Source of the DNA: Deltaproteobacteria bacterium UBA2385
GTDB lineage: Bacteria; Myxococcota_A; UBA796; UBA2385
NCBI GenBank assembly: GCA_002343455.1
Contig: DDSR01000407.1
Span: forward strand, 3,061 to 27,439
Direction: 5' to 3'
DNA: 24,379 nt
Below are positions 1 to 7,399 of this stretch, piece after piece. Numbering within the stretch: position 1 is the stretch's first letter; every line of letters starts with the position of its first letter. The position numbers and the translations under genes were made by a program. The notes below the pieces were generated by a model. It did no database searches, was not told the DNA's origin, and saw nothing but the letters and a program-made list of their open reading frames with translations.

Positions 1-1
1 C

Positions 2-505
2 CTCGCCGCGCCCCTGGCACCCGCCATCGCCCTCCTCGCCGGGGTCGGCCTCGCCGGTCGGCGCCCGGGCGTCTCGGCCGCCGGCCTCGCCCTGGCGGGA
101 GGGGCCTGGCTGGGCTGGCGCTCCCTCTCCCCCGGCCTGAGCCTCCCCCCTCCCCTGCAAGAGGTCGTCCCCGGCTGCCCCCAGCACTGGCTGCGCGCCC
201 CGATCGACGACGACCTCGGCATCGCCGCCGCCGCCGAGCTCCTGGTCCGCGCGCCTCCCGGGGCGGTGCGCGTCCTCGACGGGCCGGAGATCCCCTGCTC
301 CATCCAGACCACCGCCCCCTGGGCCGAGCACCTGGGCCCGGCCCTCCGTCGCAGGGGTCAGGATCGGGAGGTCCGGACTTCGCCCGACGAGGGCGCTGCG
401 ACGCTGGAGCTGCGCTGGCTGGAGGGCCCGCCCGACCCCGACACGCCGAGCGTCGAGTCTCGCGCCCTGGGAGGACACTTCCGCCTCCACTCCCTGCGGA
501 ATTGA
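2..505 (+). CDS. C-terminal part of a membrane protein, family not recognised (5' end outside window)
   Basis: The frame is open from the first bases of the window to a TGA at 503-505, so only the last 167 or so residues are seen. The visible part starts with about 45 residues rich in Ala, Leu and Gly, enough for one or two membrane segments. A Pro-rich stretch follows, then a roughly 120-residue soluble tail with two Cys residues (in GCPQHW and IPCSIQ) and a charged C-terminus. I recognise no family motif. A membrane protein with a periplasmic tail is the most that can be said. Codon usage matches the neighbours, and the DUF5989 gene starts 32 bases downstream on the same strand, so the two may be co-transcribed. 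An internal ATG-less restart at GTG 266 is possible but not favoured, because the open frame continues upstream. Confidence 0.6.
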   Translation, partial: LAAPLAPAIALLAGVGLAGRRPGVSAAGLALAGGAWLGWRSLSPGLSLPPPLQEVVPGCPQHWLRAPIDDDLGIAAAAELLVRAPPGAVRVLDGPEIPCSIQTTAPWAEHLGPALRRRGQDREVRTSPDEGAATLELRWLEGPPDPDTPSVESRALGGHFRLHSLRN

Positions 506-537
506 TATATTCTGCACGCATCAACCGGAGCGAAGCC

Positions 538-717
538 GTGTCCGAGCCCCTCATCCCCAACGAGCGCCAGAGCATCGGGCGAGAGTTCGCCGACTTCATC
601 GTGCACAACAAGGCCTGGTGGATGACCCCCATCGTGGTCGTGCTGGCCCTGATGGTCGGCTTCATCATCTTCGCCGAGAGCTCCCCCATCCTGCCCTTCA
701 TCTACACCGTCATCTGA
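538..717 (+). CDS. DUF5989 family small membrane protein
   Basis: The predicted product has 59 residues. The C-terminal two thirds match the DUF5989 pattern: a charged segment (REFADFIVHNK), a double Trp, a Pro, a single membrane helix at about residues 23-43, and the ending PFIYTVI. The GTG at 538 is chosen because GGAG lies at 527-530 with good spacing and because longer starts would add residues not seen in the family. Members are often found near SxtJ-type membrane proteins and carbamoyltransferases, in envelope or natural-product loci. Neither partner is visible here, though the upstream gene is truncated by the window edge. The function is unknown, and a role as a small membrane partner protein is inference. 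The next gene begins 11 bases after the stop. Confidence 0.8.
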   Translation: MSEPLIPNERQSIGREFADFIVHNKAWWMTPIVVVLALMVGFIIFAESSPILPFIYTVI

Positions 718-728
718 AGGCGCTCCCG

Positions 729-2003
729 GTGGACTCTGGGCCAGATCAGGGGCCCGCGGTCGAGGTGCGCCTCGCCCGGGCGGACGACGCGCGCGCGCTC
801 TTCGAGCTCGAACACCGCTGCTTCTCCGGGGATCGCCTCAGCCTGCGGCAGTACCGGCACCACATCCGCAACGACCGGGCCCGCGTCCTGGTGGCCGAGC
901 GAGCCGGACAGCGGCTGGGCGGCGCCATCGTCTTCCTCCGGCGCGGCTCGTCGAGGGTCCGGCTCTACTCCATCATGGTCGATCCCCAGGCCCGCGGGCA
1001 GGGCCTCGCCGGGGTGCTCCTGCAGGCCGTCGAGGACGCGGCCGTCGACCTGGGGGCCACCGAGCTGCGCCTGGAGGTGCGCCAGGACAACGCCGCCGCC
1101 ATCCGCCTCTACAATCGGCGGGGCTACCGGCCGATCGGTCAGCGCGCCGGCTACTACCAGGACGGCGCCGACGCCTGGCGCTTCGCCAAGGCGCTCTCCC
1201 GACGCCCCCTGCAGCCAGGGCCCCTCGACGCAGGGCCCCTCGACGCAGGGGCCCTCGACGCAGGGGCCCTCCAGCAGGCCACCGGGCGGCCGGTCCAGGT
1301 CCTCGAGAGCTGCGACAGCACCAACCGGGTCGCCCGCGAGCTGGCCGCCGCGCTGCTGAGGGAGGACCGGCTGTCCGGACCGCTGCCGGTCATCGTCGCC
1401 GAGCAGCAGCGCGAAGGCCGAGGTCGGCTGGGCCGCAGCTGGTCGGCCGAGCCGGGTGCCAACCTGCTCTTCAGCGCGCTCTTCGCCCCTGACCTGCCCC
1501 TGGACCAGGCCCCCAGGGTCGTGCTCTGCCTGGCGGCGGCCCTGGCGGCGGAGCTGGGGCTCTGGCTGAAGTGGCCCAACGACCTCGTCGACGAGCAGGA
1601 CCGCAAGCTCTGCGGGATCCTGGCCGAGCACGAGGCGGGGCCCAACCCCGGCCGGGTCGGCTGCCTGGTCGTCGGGGTCGGGCTCAACGTCAACCAGCTC
1701 GACTTCCCCGACCTGCCCAACGCCCGCAGCCTGCGACAGCGGCACGGGGCCCTCCAGGACCGCCAGGCCCTGCTGATCCGCCTCCTGCAGGCCATGGATC
1801 ACGCCGCGCTGGACGGGCCTCAGGCCCTGGACCTCTGGCGGGCGAGGAGCCGGACCCTGGGGCGGCAGGTCCGGGTCGCCGGGCGAGAGGGCCTCGCCAC
1901 CGGCCTGCGCGAGGACGGGGCCTTGCTGGTGGACGGGCAGCCGGTGCTGGCGGGCGACGTCGAGCTGCTCGCCCCTCCCACCCGCCGCGCTACAGCCCTC
2001 TGA
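729..2003 (+). CDS. RimI-like GNAT N-acetyltransferase fused to biotin-[acetyl-CoA-carboxylase] ligase (BirA)
   Basis: The product has 424 residues and two enzymes in one chain. Residues about 11-155 are a GNAT domain of the RimI type, with the acetyl-CoA loop RGQGLAG, then VRQDNAAAIRLYNRRGY and the RimI-like ending with YYQDGADA. RimI enzymes acetylate protein N-termini, classically ribosomal protein S18. Residues 164-183 are a repeat linker of GPLDA/GALDA units. Residues about 187-420 are a BirA catalytic core plus C-terminal domain: CDSTN, GRGRLGRSW at about 230, KWPNDL at 281, a KLCGIL stretch and VGVGLNVN near 316. This part makes biotinyl-AMP and transfers biotin to carrier-protein lysines. 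No DNA-binding HTH is present, so it is not a repressor. The GTG at 729 is chosen because it follows the DUF5989 stop by 11 bases with GAAGG upstream. The open frame runs through without interruption, so the fusion is not an obvious frameshift artefact. Confidence 0.9.
   Translation: MDSGPDQGPAVEVRLARADDARALFELEHRCFSGDRLSLRQYRHHIRNDRARVLVAERAGQRLGGAIVFLRRGSSRVRLYSIMVDPQARGQGLAGVLLQAVEDAAVDLGATELRLEVRQDNAAAIRLYNRRGYRPIGQRAGYYQDGADAWRFAKALSRRPLQPGPLDAGPLDAGALDAGALQQATGRPVQVLESCDSTNRVARELAAALLREDRLSGPLPVIVAEQQREGRGRLGRSWSAEPGANLLFSALFAPDLPLDQAPRVVLCLAAALAAELGLWLKWPNDLVDEQDRKLCGILAEHEAGPNPGRVGCLVVGVGLNVNQLDFPDLPNARSLRQRHGALQDRQALLIRLLQAMDHAALDGPQALDLWRARSRTLGRQVRVAGREGLATGLREDGALLVDGQPVLAGDVELLAPPTRRATAL
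1218..1277 (+). repeat. 15-base in-frame tandem repeat encoding the GNAT-BirA linker
   Basis: Two identical 15-base units (1218-1232, 1233-1247; gggcccctcgacgca) are followed by a one-base variant (1248-1262) and a decayed fourth unit (1263-1277). The period is a multiple of three and in frame, giving GPLDA, GPLDA, GALDA, GALQQ between the two enzyme domains. It looks like a slippage-prone flexible linker whose length could vary between strains without breaking the frame. Confidence 0.9.
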
Positions 2004-3634
2004 TGAACCTCGCCCTGCTCCTGGCCTGCGCCGCCGACCCGGTCGTCCCCCAAGCCCCGCTGTGGACCGATCCGGGGGTCGCCGCGCTGCCGGAGGACAG
2101 CGGGAGCCCCAGCCCGGCAGCTCCGCTCGTCCGCGTCAACGAGCTGATGCCCGACAACGAGAGCAGCGTCGAGGACGAGCGCGGCGTCGAGTCGGACTGG
2201 GTGGAGCTGCTCTCGGTGGCGGAGCAGGCCGTGGATCTCGGCGGCTGGGGCCTCAGCGATCGGCCCGAGGATGGCGCGCTGTGGACCTTCCCCGAGGGGA
2301 CCCTGCTCCAGCCGGGCGAGCGCCTGGTGCTGTGGCTGGACGGCGAGCCCGAGGCGGGGCCGAACCACCTCCCCTTTCGCCTGGACGCCGACGGCGGAGA
2401 GCTGCTGCTGAGCGACGCCGAGGGCGAGGAGGTCGACCGCCTCAGCTGGACCGCCCTGCCCGCCGACGTCGTCCGGGCTCGCTTCCCCGATGGGTCCGAG
2501 CACGTCGCCGACAGCATCCTGGCGACGCCGTCCAACCCGAACCCCTGGGATCCGGGCTCCAGCCTGGACCCCAGCGAGCGGCTCTTCCCCCAGGACGAGG
2601 TCCTGGTGGTCCACCTCGGCATGCCCGCCTCCAGCCTGGAGGCGCTGGGCAGCGACCCCTACACCTACGTCGAGGGCAGCGTCTCCATCGGGGCGGTCAC
2701 GCTGGCGCCGGTCGGCATCCGCATCAAGGGCCAGTGGGGCAGCCTGCGGGACATCGATGACAAGGCCGCCTTCAAGGTCAGCATGGACGCCTTTGGCGGC
2801 AGCGCCGAGCTGCTGGGCATGGAGAACCTCACCCTGAACAACATGGTCCAGGACCCCTCGCTGGTCAACGAGCGCCTCGCCTACCGGCTCTTCCGCGAGC
2901 TCGGCGTGGCCGCGCCTCGCACCGCCCACGTCGCCCTCTACCTGAACAACGAGTACCGCGGCCTCTACCTGCACATCGAGTCGGCCGACGACGTCTTCCT
3001 GGCTCGCTGGTTCGACAACCCCCAGGGCAACCTGTACGAGGGCGCCTACGGGCAGGACCTGACGATGGACTCGTACAGTACGCTGGACCACGACGAGCGA
3101 GGCGCCGACGACCCCGACGACTACAGCGATCTGCTCGCCCTGGCGATGCTCCTGGAGCAGGAGCCGGGCGAGGAGCGGGTCGCCGAGCTGGCGGCGCTGG
3201 TCGACATCGACCAGGCCCTGGCGATGTTCGCCGGCGAGGTCATCATCGGCCACTGGGACGGCTACTTCTACTACCCGAACAACTACCGGATCTACCACGA
3301 CCCCGACACCGGCCTCTTCTCCATGCTGCCCTGGGGCCTGGACCAGACCTTCGGCTGGGAGGGGGACATCGACGATCCCAGCGGGGCGCTGGCCGAGTGG
3401 ATGCTGGAGATCCCCTCGCTGCGGGCCCGATACCGGCTGGCGCTGTGGAACGCCGCCGAGCGGATGGAGGCCCTGGCCCTCCCCGACGAGGCCGCGACGC
3501 TCCACGCCCTGGCCCTGCCCTACCTGCGCGCCAGCAGCTACGAGGAGTACAGCGTCGAGACCAGCCTCGACTACCTGCGCTCCACCATCGGCTACGCCAG
3601 CGCCCGGCCGGCGTCGATGCTCGACCAGCTCTGA
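2003..3634 (+). CDS. Lamin-tail-domain / CotH kinase-like lipoprotein
   Basis: The product has 543 residues. The ATG at 2003 overlaps the stop of the GNAT-BirA gene (TGATG), suggesting translational coupling. The N-terminus MNLALLLAC gives a very short lipoprotein signal with Cys9 as the lipidation site. Residues about 43-150 form a lamin-tail domain (VNELMP, DWVELL, LGGWGLSD, LQPGERLVLW), a beta-sandwich common in secreted bacterial proteins. From about residue 195 to the end is a CotH domain, with RIKGQWG, NERLAYRLFRELG, YLNNEYRGLYLHIE, PNNYRIYHD and PWGLDQTFG. CotH proteins are atypical kinases: Bacillus CotH phosphorylates spore coat proteins. The usual PWDxD motif reads PWGLD here (residues 443-447), so the first Asp is Gly and activity is uncertain. 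It is probably anchored in the envelope. It ends 6 bases from the convergent ATP-grasp gene. Confidence 0.88.
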   Translation: MNLALLLACAADPVVPQAPLWTDPGVAALPEDSGSPSPAAPLVRVNELMPDNESSVEDERGVESDWVELLSVAEQAVDLGGWGLSDRPEDGALWTFPEGTLLQPGERLVLWLDGEPEAGPNHLPFRLDADGGELLLSDAEGEEVDRLSWTALPADVVRARFPDGSEHVADSILATPSNPNPWDPGSSLDPSERLFPQDEVLVVHLGMPASSLEALGSDPYTYVEGSVSIGAVTLAPVGIRIKGQWGSLRDIDDKAAFKVSMDAFGGSAELLGMENLTLNNMVQDPSLVNERLAYRLFRELGVAAPRTAHVALYLNNEYRGLYLHIESADDVFLARWFDNPQGNLYEGAYGQDLTMDSYSTLDHDERGADDPDDYSDLLALAMLLEQEPGEERVAELAALVDIDQALAMFAGEVIIGHWDGYFYYPNNYRIYHDPDTGLFSMLPWGLDQTFGWEGDIDDPSGALAEWMLEIPSLRARYRLALWNAAERMEALALPDEAATLHALALPYLRASSYEEYSVETSLDYLRSTIGYASARPASMLDQL

Positions 3635-3644
3635 GCGCCCTCAG
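3631..3644. other. Short inverted repeat holding both convergent stop codons
   Basis: CTGAG, a 4-base CGCC loop, and CTCAG form a 5-bp stem that contains the TGA of the CotH gene and, on the other strand, the TGA of the ATP-grasp gene. The genes are only 6 bases apart and no T-run follows on either strand, so it is at best a weak bidirectional terminator. Confidence 0.4.
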
Positions 3645-4630
3645 GCGACGTTCTGGCCCCAGCCGGGCCGCTGCTGCTCGTCGAGCAGGCGCTGGCAGAG
3701 CTCCGCCACCGCGCCCATCCCGGACAGGCCGTGCGCCGACTCGACCCCGGCGTTGTAGTTGCTGGTGCCGTTGATGTCGTAGACCCAGCGGTTGCCGTCG
3801 GCGTCCTGGACGTACTCGATGCCCGCCAGCCCGAAGCCGTACTGCCGGGTCAGCTCGACCAGCTCGCCCACCAGCGGATCGTCGGCCGTGATCTCGGGCC
3901 GGAGCTGGAAGCGCTCGTCCGCGGCCGCCGCGGCCGGCTGGTCCTCGCCCGAAGGGGCCGGGCAGAAGGCGCCCTCGTCGATCTGGCAGGCGTCCGCCGG
4001 GCAGAGCTCGAAGCCCTGCTCGGTCGAGCTGCGGATGGCGTACAGGAAGCGCCCGTCGACGATCTCCACCCGGGTGATGAAGGGCTGGGCGGGCGCGATG
4101 TACTGCTGAACCAGGTCCACGCCGTCGGGGCTGCCCTCCCAGGAGCCGGCCTCCAGGAAGGCCTGGAAGGCCTCGTGGCTGCGGAAGAGCTGGACCCCCA
4201 GGCCCTTGCCCCCCTGGTTGTGCTTGGTGATGAAGGGGGTCGGCAGCTGCCGGGCGGCCGAAAGCAGGGCGTCCACCCCCCCGACCACCCCGATGGTCCG
4301 AGGCGTACGGATCCCCAGGGCCGACAGGGCCGCGTGCTGCCGGATCTTGCTGACCTCCAGCGCGAAGGCGGCGCTGCCATTGATCACCGGGCGGCCGCAG
4401 GCCTCCAGCCAGGCGATCAGCTCGCGCGCGAACTGCACCCCGCCCTGGTGGCCGCGGGTGTGGGAGGAGGGGCTCATCCGGTTCAGCCAGATCCCTTCCG
4501 GCGGAGCGCTGCCCAGGTCGACCATCCCGCCCTCGCAGAAGTGCTCCTGCCAGGCGAGCCCGCGGTCCGAGAGGGCCTGCCGAAGCGGCGGCATCCAGTC
4601 GGGGTTCTCGTAGAGGATGTGCACACCCAT
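3641..4630 (-). CDS. ATP-grasp ligase, RimK/glutathione-synthetase-like
   Basis: The product has 329 residues. Visible ATP-grasp features are the central ATP-binding stretch ITKHNQGGKGLGV starting near Lys136, an acidic region with QQYIAP and VEIVDGRFLYAI, and the C-terminal metal-binding segment GIEYVQD...YDINGTSNYN around Asp285 to Asn290. Enzymes of this fold join a carboxylate to an amine or thiol through an acyl-phosphate, as RimK does when adding glutamate to proteins. The substrate cannot be read from sequence. The protein has no signal peptide, so it should be cytosolic. The ATG at 4630 lies 2 bases after the stop of the NHL lipoprotein gene, so the two are almost certainly co-transcribed and co-translated. 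Residues of about 215-235 carry an Ala/Glu-rich insertion that varies in such families. The larger open frame extending upstream of 4630 is a shadow of the NHL gene. Confidence 0.85.
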   Translation of the reverse strand: MGVHILYENPDWMPPLRQALSDRGLAWQEHFCEGGMVDLGSAPPEGIWLNRMSPSSHTRGHQGGVQFARELIAWLEACGRPVINGSAAFALEVSKIRQHAALSALGIRTPRTIGVVGGVDALLSAARQLPTPFITKHNQGGKGLGVQLFRSHEAFQAFLEAGSWEGSPDGVDLVQQYIAPAQPFITRVEIVDGRFLYAIRSSTEQGFELCPADACQIDEGAFCPAPSGEDQPAAAAADERFQLRPEITADDPLVGELVELTRQYGFGLAGIEYVQDADGNRWVYDINGTSNYNAGVESAHGLSGMGAVAELCQRLLDEQQRPGWGQNVA

Positions 4631-4632
4631 CG

Positions 4633-5766
4633 TCACTCCGCTGCGCTCAGGCGCAGGACTTCGTTGGCCACCGAGTCGACCAGGTAGATCTCTTCCATGT
4701 TGCGAACCTCGATGCCCATCAGGCCGACCATCCCGGAGTCCAGGCGATCGATCTCCGAGCCGTCCTGCACGTTGAGCGCGACGATGCTGCCGTTGGCGTG
4801 GTCGGTGACGAAGAGCACGCCGTCGACCAGGTCCAGCCCGCTGGGCTCGACCAGGCCCAGGTCGGCCCCGAGCGCCAGGTCCCAGCTGTCGGCCCCATCG
4901 ACGTAGTAGTGCTGGGTCCCGGGCTCCATCTTGACGCGGTTGTCGCCCTTCTCGCCGCTGGTGGTGTCCAGCACCAGGATGCGGTTGTTGCCCGTGTCGG
5001 CGACGTAGAGCAGGTTGGAGGTGTGGTCGAAGACCATCCCGCTGTGGACGTCCTTGACCCGCGACACCTCGCCGATCAGCCAGGTGGCCGTCTCGCCGTC
5101 GCTGTGATCGTCGTAGCCGAAGCCATGGTCGTCGTGGAAGTCGACCATGTCGATCGAGCCTTCCTTGCCGTCGAAGACCCAGTAGCGGTTGTCCCGCTCC
5201 CAGGCGATGCCCACGCAGTTGGGGCTCTCGTGCTGCATGTCCAGGTGGCTGCCCAGATCGACCTCGTAGCCGAAGAGGTCCGAGAGGTACTCCACAGCCT
5301 CGGGGTTGCTCTCCCCGAAGAAGTTCAGGTCGCTGGACCACAGGGTCGGGCCCATGAAGTCGTTGGGCGAGCCCTGGCCGTTGTAGGTGTTGCGGCTCTC
5401 CTGGCAGGTGCCGAAGGTCCCCGGAGCGCCGAAGGCGATCGAGGAGACCTCCTCCATGAAGTGCAGGGCGAAAGGATCCACGATGTGGATCGAGCTCTGC
5501 TTGTCGGTACCCGTCATCTTGAAGACGCTGACGCTGTCGTCGCCCTGGTTGACCACCCACAGCTCGCCATCGGCTTCGGGGTTGAACTCCAGGTCGCGGG
5601 GCACGTCCAGCCCGTCGCTCTGCGCGCCGATCAGGTCGAAGCGCACCGCGTTCATGTCGTTGCTGTTCGCGCCGAGCGCGGCCACGCCGTCGATCACGGC
5701 GTCGTCGCCGCTGTCCTTGTCGGCGGTACAGGCGAAGAGGACGGCGAAGAGGGTCAGAGCGGTCAT
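4633..5766 (-). CDS. NHL-repeat beta-propeller lipoprotein
   Basis: The product has 377 residues. MTALTLFAVLFAC gives a short lipoprotein signal with Cys13, followed by an acidic spacer. The rest reads as NHL/YVTN-type propeller blades: PRDLEFNPEADGELWVVNQGDDSVSVF, HSGMVFDHTSNLLYVADTGNNRILVLD, PSGLDLVDGVLFVTDHANGSIVAL, and a last blade ending YLVDSVANEVLRL. The middle (about residues 110-230) is less regular, has two Cys and is rich in His and Asp (DMVDFHDDHGFGYDDHSDGE), which could bind metal. Such propellers bind proteins or carbohydrates, and many have no known activity. The ATG at 5766 is fixed by GGAG five bases upstream. The gene is coupled to the ATP-grasp gene behind it, so it may be exported partner or target of that pathway, which is inference. 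Confidence 0.82.
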   Translation of the reverse strand: MTALTLFAVLFACTADKDSGDDAVIDGVAALGANSNDMNAVRFDLIGAQSDGLDVPRDLEFNPEADGELWVVNQGDDSVSVFKMTGTDKQSSIHIVDPFALHFMEEVSSIAFGAPGTFGTCQESRNTYNGQGSPNDFMGPTLWSSDLNFFGESNPEAVEYLSDLFGYEVDLGSHLDMQHESPNCVGIAWERDNRYWVFDGKEGSIDMVDFHDDHGFGYDDHSDGETATWLIGEVSRVKDVHSGMVFDHTSNLLYVADTGNNRILVLDTTSGEKGDNRVKMEPGTQHYYVDGADSWDLALGADLGLVEPSGLDLVDGVLFVTDHANGSIVALNVQDGSEIDRLDSGMVGLMGIEVRNMEEIYLVDSVANEVLRLSAAE

Positions 5767-5866
5767 CGAGTCTCCGGATTGAGTGCGTCCTCTACCATTA
5801 CAGCCGGGCCGGTCCACCCGAAACCGCCGCGGCTGGGACGGACCGGACCAACTCCTCACCTCGAGC
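5767..5866 (-). other. 100-base gap between lectin and NHL genes, with a long-loop inverted repeat
   Basis: CCGGTCC at 5809-5815 pairs with GGACCGG at 5840-5846, with a 24-base loop that itself holds the palindrome GCCGCGGC. This is the only real gap in the minus-strand gene block. It could hold a weak terminator for the lectin gene or a promoter for the NHL/ATP-grasp pair. I see no convincing -35/-10 pair. Confidence 0.35.
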
Positions 5867-7399
5867 TCAATCCAGGCTCTCGCAGACAAAGGGCAGCGAG
5901 GAGGCGCAGGTGGCGTCGTTCCACTCGTAGCCGCTCCAGAGGATCTGCGCGCAGTCTTCGCCCCCGGAGTCGTTGGGCTCGCCGCTGGCCCAGTTGCTGT
6001 AGGTCACCGGCTGTTCATTGGACCAGGACCAGCTGCCTTCGGCGTCGAGGTCGTTGAAGCCGACCCACCAGGTCGTCGCCACGACGGCATAAGCGGCGTT
6101 CGAGACCGACAGCTCCTCGTCCTCGTCCTCGAAGGCGGCCAGGTCGTAGCCCCAGCCCCGGCAGATCTCCAAGGCGTCCTCCCAGACCGCGTAGCTCGGG
6201 CAGTACAGGTAGACGTGCCCGCCCTCCTCCTGAGGGACGCAGGGCGCGCAGGTCCGCTCTTCGTCGCGGCTGCCGTCGCAGTCGTTGTCCAGGCTGTCGC
6301 AGACCTCGGCGGCGCCGCTGTAGCGCTCGGCGCGGGTGTCGTCGCAGTCGCCGGTGCAGGGCGTCTGCCCGTCCCCGTCGAGATCGTCGTCGTCGCCGCT
6401 GGCCTCGTCGCAGTCGTTGTCCACCCCGTCGCAGGCCTCGGGCAGCCCGGGGGCGCGGCTGGGGTCGGTGTCGTCGCAGTCGCCGGCGCAGACGGGCACG
6501 CCGTCTCCGTCCTCGTCCTCTTCGCCGACCGGGAGGATCCCGTCGCAGTCGCTGTCCTTCCCGTCGCAGAGCTCGGGCGCGCCCGGGTAGACGGCCGGGT
6601 CGGCGTCGTCGCAGTCCTCGCAGGCAGAGACGCCGTCGCCGTCGCTGTCCCCGATGTCATCGACCTCCCCGTTGCAGTCGTTGTCCGCGCCGTCGCAGAC
6701 CTCGACCGCCCAGGGGTAGACCGCGGGATCCCCGTCGTCGCAGTCGCCCCGGCACGTCGAGAAGCCGTCGCCGTCCGCGTCGAAGCCCTGGTCGACCTCC
6801 CCGTCGCAGTCGTTGTCGACCCCGTCGCAGACCTCCACCGCGCCCGGGTGGGCGTTGACCTCGCCCTCGTCGCAGTCGCCGGCGCAGGCGGCCCAGCCGT
6901 CCCCGTCGATGTCCCAGTCCTCGTCGCTGCGCGCGTCGCAGTCGTTGTCCAGCCCGTCGCAGAGCTCGGCTGCGCCGGGGTAGACGGCCGGATCGGCGTC
7001 GTCGCAGTCCTGGCAGGCGTCGCTGCCGTCGCCGTCCTGATCGAGGGCCTCGTCCAGGCTCCCGTCGCAGTCGTCGTCGCGCCCGTTGCAGAGCTCGGCC
7101 GCCCCGGGGAAGACCGCCGGATCGGCGTCGTCGCAGTCGACCTCCCCGGCCAGGGCCAGGCAGCCGGGCGCGTCGGCCAGGAAGCCGTCGCCGTCCACGT
7201 CGAAGAGCTCGTCGACCTGACCATCGCAGTCGTCGTCCAGGCCGTTGCAGCGCTCGGTGGCCCCGGGAAAGACCTGCAGGTTGAAGTCGTCGCAGTCCTG
7301 ACCCCCCTGCGCGATGGAGAGGTGGCCGTCGCCGTCAAGGTCCTGAGCCTCGGGTTGGGGGGCACAAGCGAGCAGGAGAGCCACGAGCGACAGGTGCAT
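5867..7399 (-). CDS. MopE-repeat lipoprotein with C-terminal C-type lectin domain
   Basis: The product has 510 residues. MHLSLVALLLAC is a short lipoprotein signal with Cys12. Residues about 18-380 are eight tandem repeats of roughly 43-50 residues, each with a DxDGDG loop, a DCDD core, a PGA(x)E(x)C(D/N)G segment and a D(N/D)DCDG loop. This is the MopE-type 'putative metal-binding' motif, and the DxDGDG loops resemble calcium sites. Residues about 387-510 are a C-type lectin fold, with paired Cys, WWVGFND, an EPN motif (in GEPNDSGG) and WND (in YEWNDATC) before the last Cys. EPN plus WND is the classical Ca-dependent mannose-type sugar site. The protein probably sits on the cell surface and binds glycans or matrix. 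The ATG at 7399 has AGGGGG just upstream. A GTG at 7414 would add five residues including an Arg. Confidence 0.9.
   Translation of the reverse strand: MHLSLVALLLACAPQPEAQDLDGDGHLSIAQGGQDCDDFNLQVFPGATERCNGLDDDCDGQVDELFDVDGDGFLADAPGCLALAGEVDCDDADPAVFPGAAELCNGRDDDCDGSLDEALDQDGDGSDACQDCDDADPAVYPGAAELCDGLDNDCDARSDEDWDIDGDGWAACAGDCDEGEVNAHPGAVEVCDGVDNDCDGEVDQGFDADGDGFSTCRGDCDDGDPAVYPWAVEVCDGADNDCNGEVDDIGDSDGDGVSACEDCDDADPAVYPGAPELCDGKDSDCDGILPVGEEDEDGDGVPVCAGDCDDTDPSRAPGLPEACDGVDNDCDEASGDDDDLDGDGQTPCTGDCDDTRAERYSGAAEVCDSLDNDCDGSRDEERTCAPCVPQEEGGHVYLYCPSYAVWEDALEICRGWGYDLAAFEDEDEELSVSNAAYAVVATTWWVGFNDLDAEGSWSWSNEQPVTYSNWASGEPNDSGGEDCAQILWSGYEWNDATCASSLPFVCESLD

Noticed and set aside
500..512. AT-rich patch with TATATT as a possible -10 box for the DUF5989 gene
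   Set aside because: No -35-like hexamer is found at 16-18 bases upstream, so I do not list it as a promoter.
702..1802. Minus-strand frame of 366 residues opposite GNAT-BirA
   Set aside because: The composition is low complexity, including translated antisense of the linker repeat (EGPCV units). The plus strand carries all conserved BirA and GNAT motifs.
4635..5560. Upstream extension of the ATP-grasp gene to 5560
   Set aside because: The extra residues are Arg/Gly/Gln-rich and lie over the NHL gene in another frame. ATG 4630 starts right at the family-like MGVHIL.
6240..7330. Regularly spaced short repeats (such as cgtcgcagtcgttgtcc) resembling a CRISPR-like array
   Set aside because: They are imperfect and fall in frame as the DCDD and DNDCDG motifs of the MopE protein repeats. 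Spacers are not unique DNA but more coding sequence.
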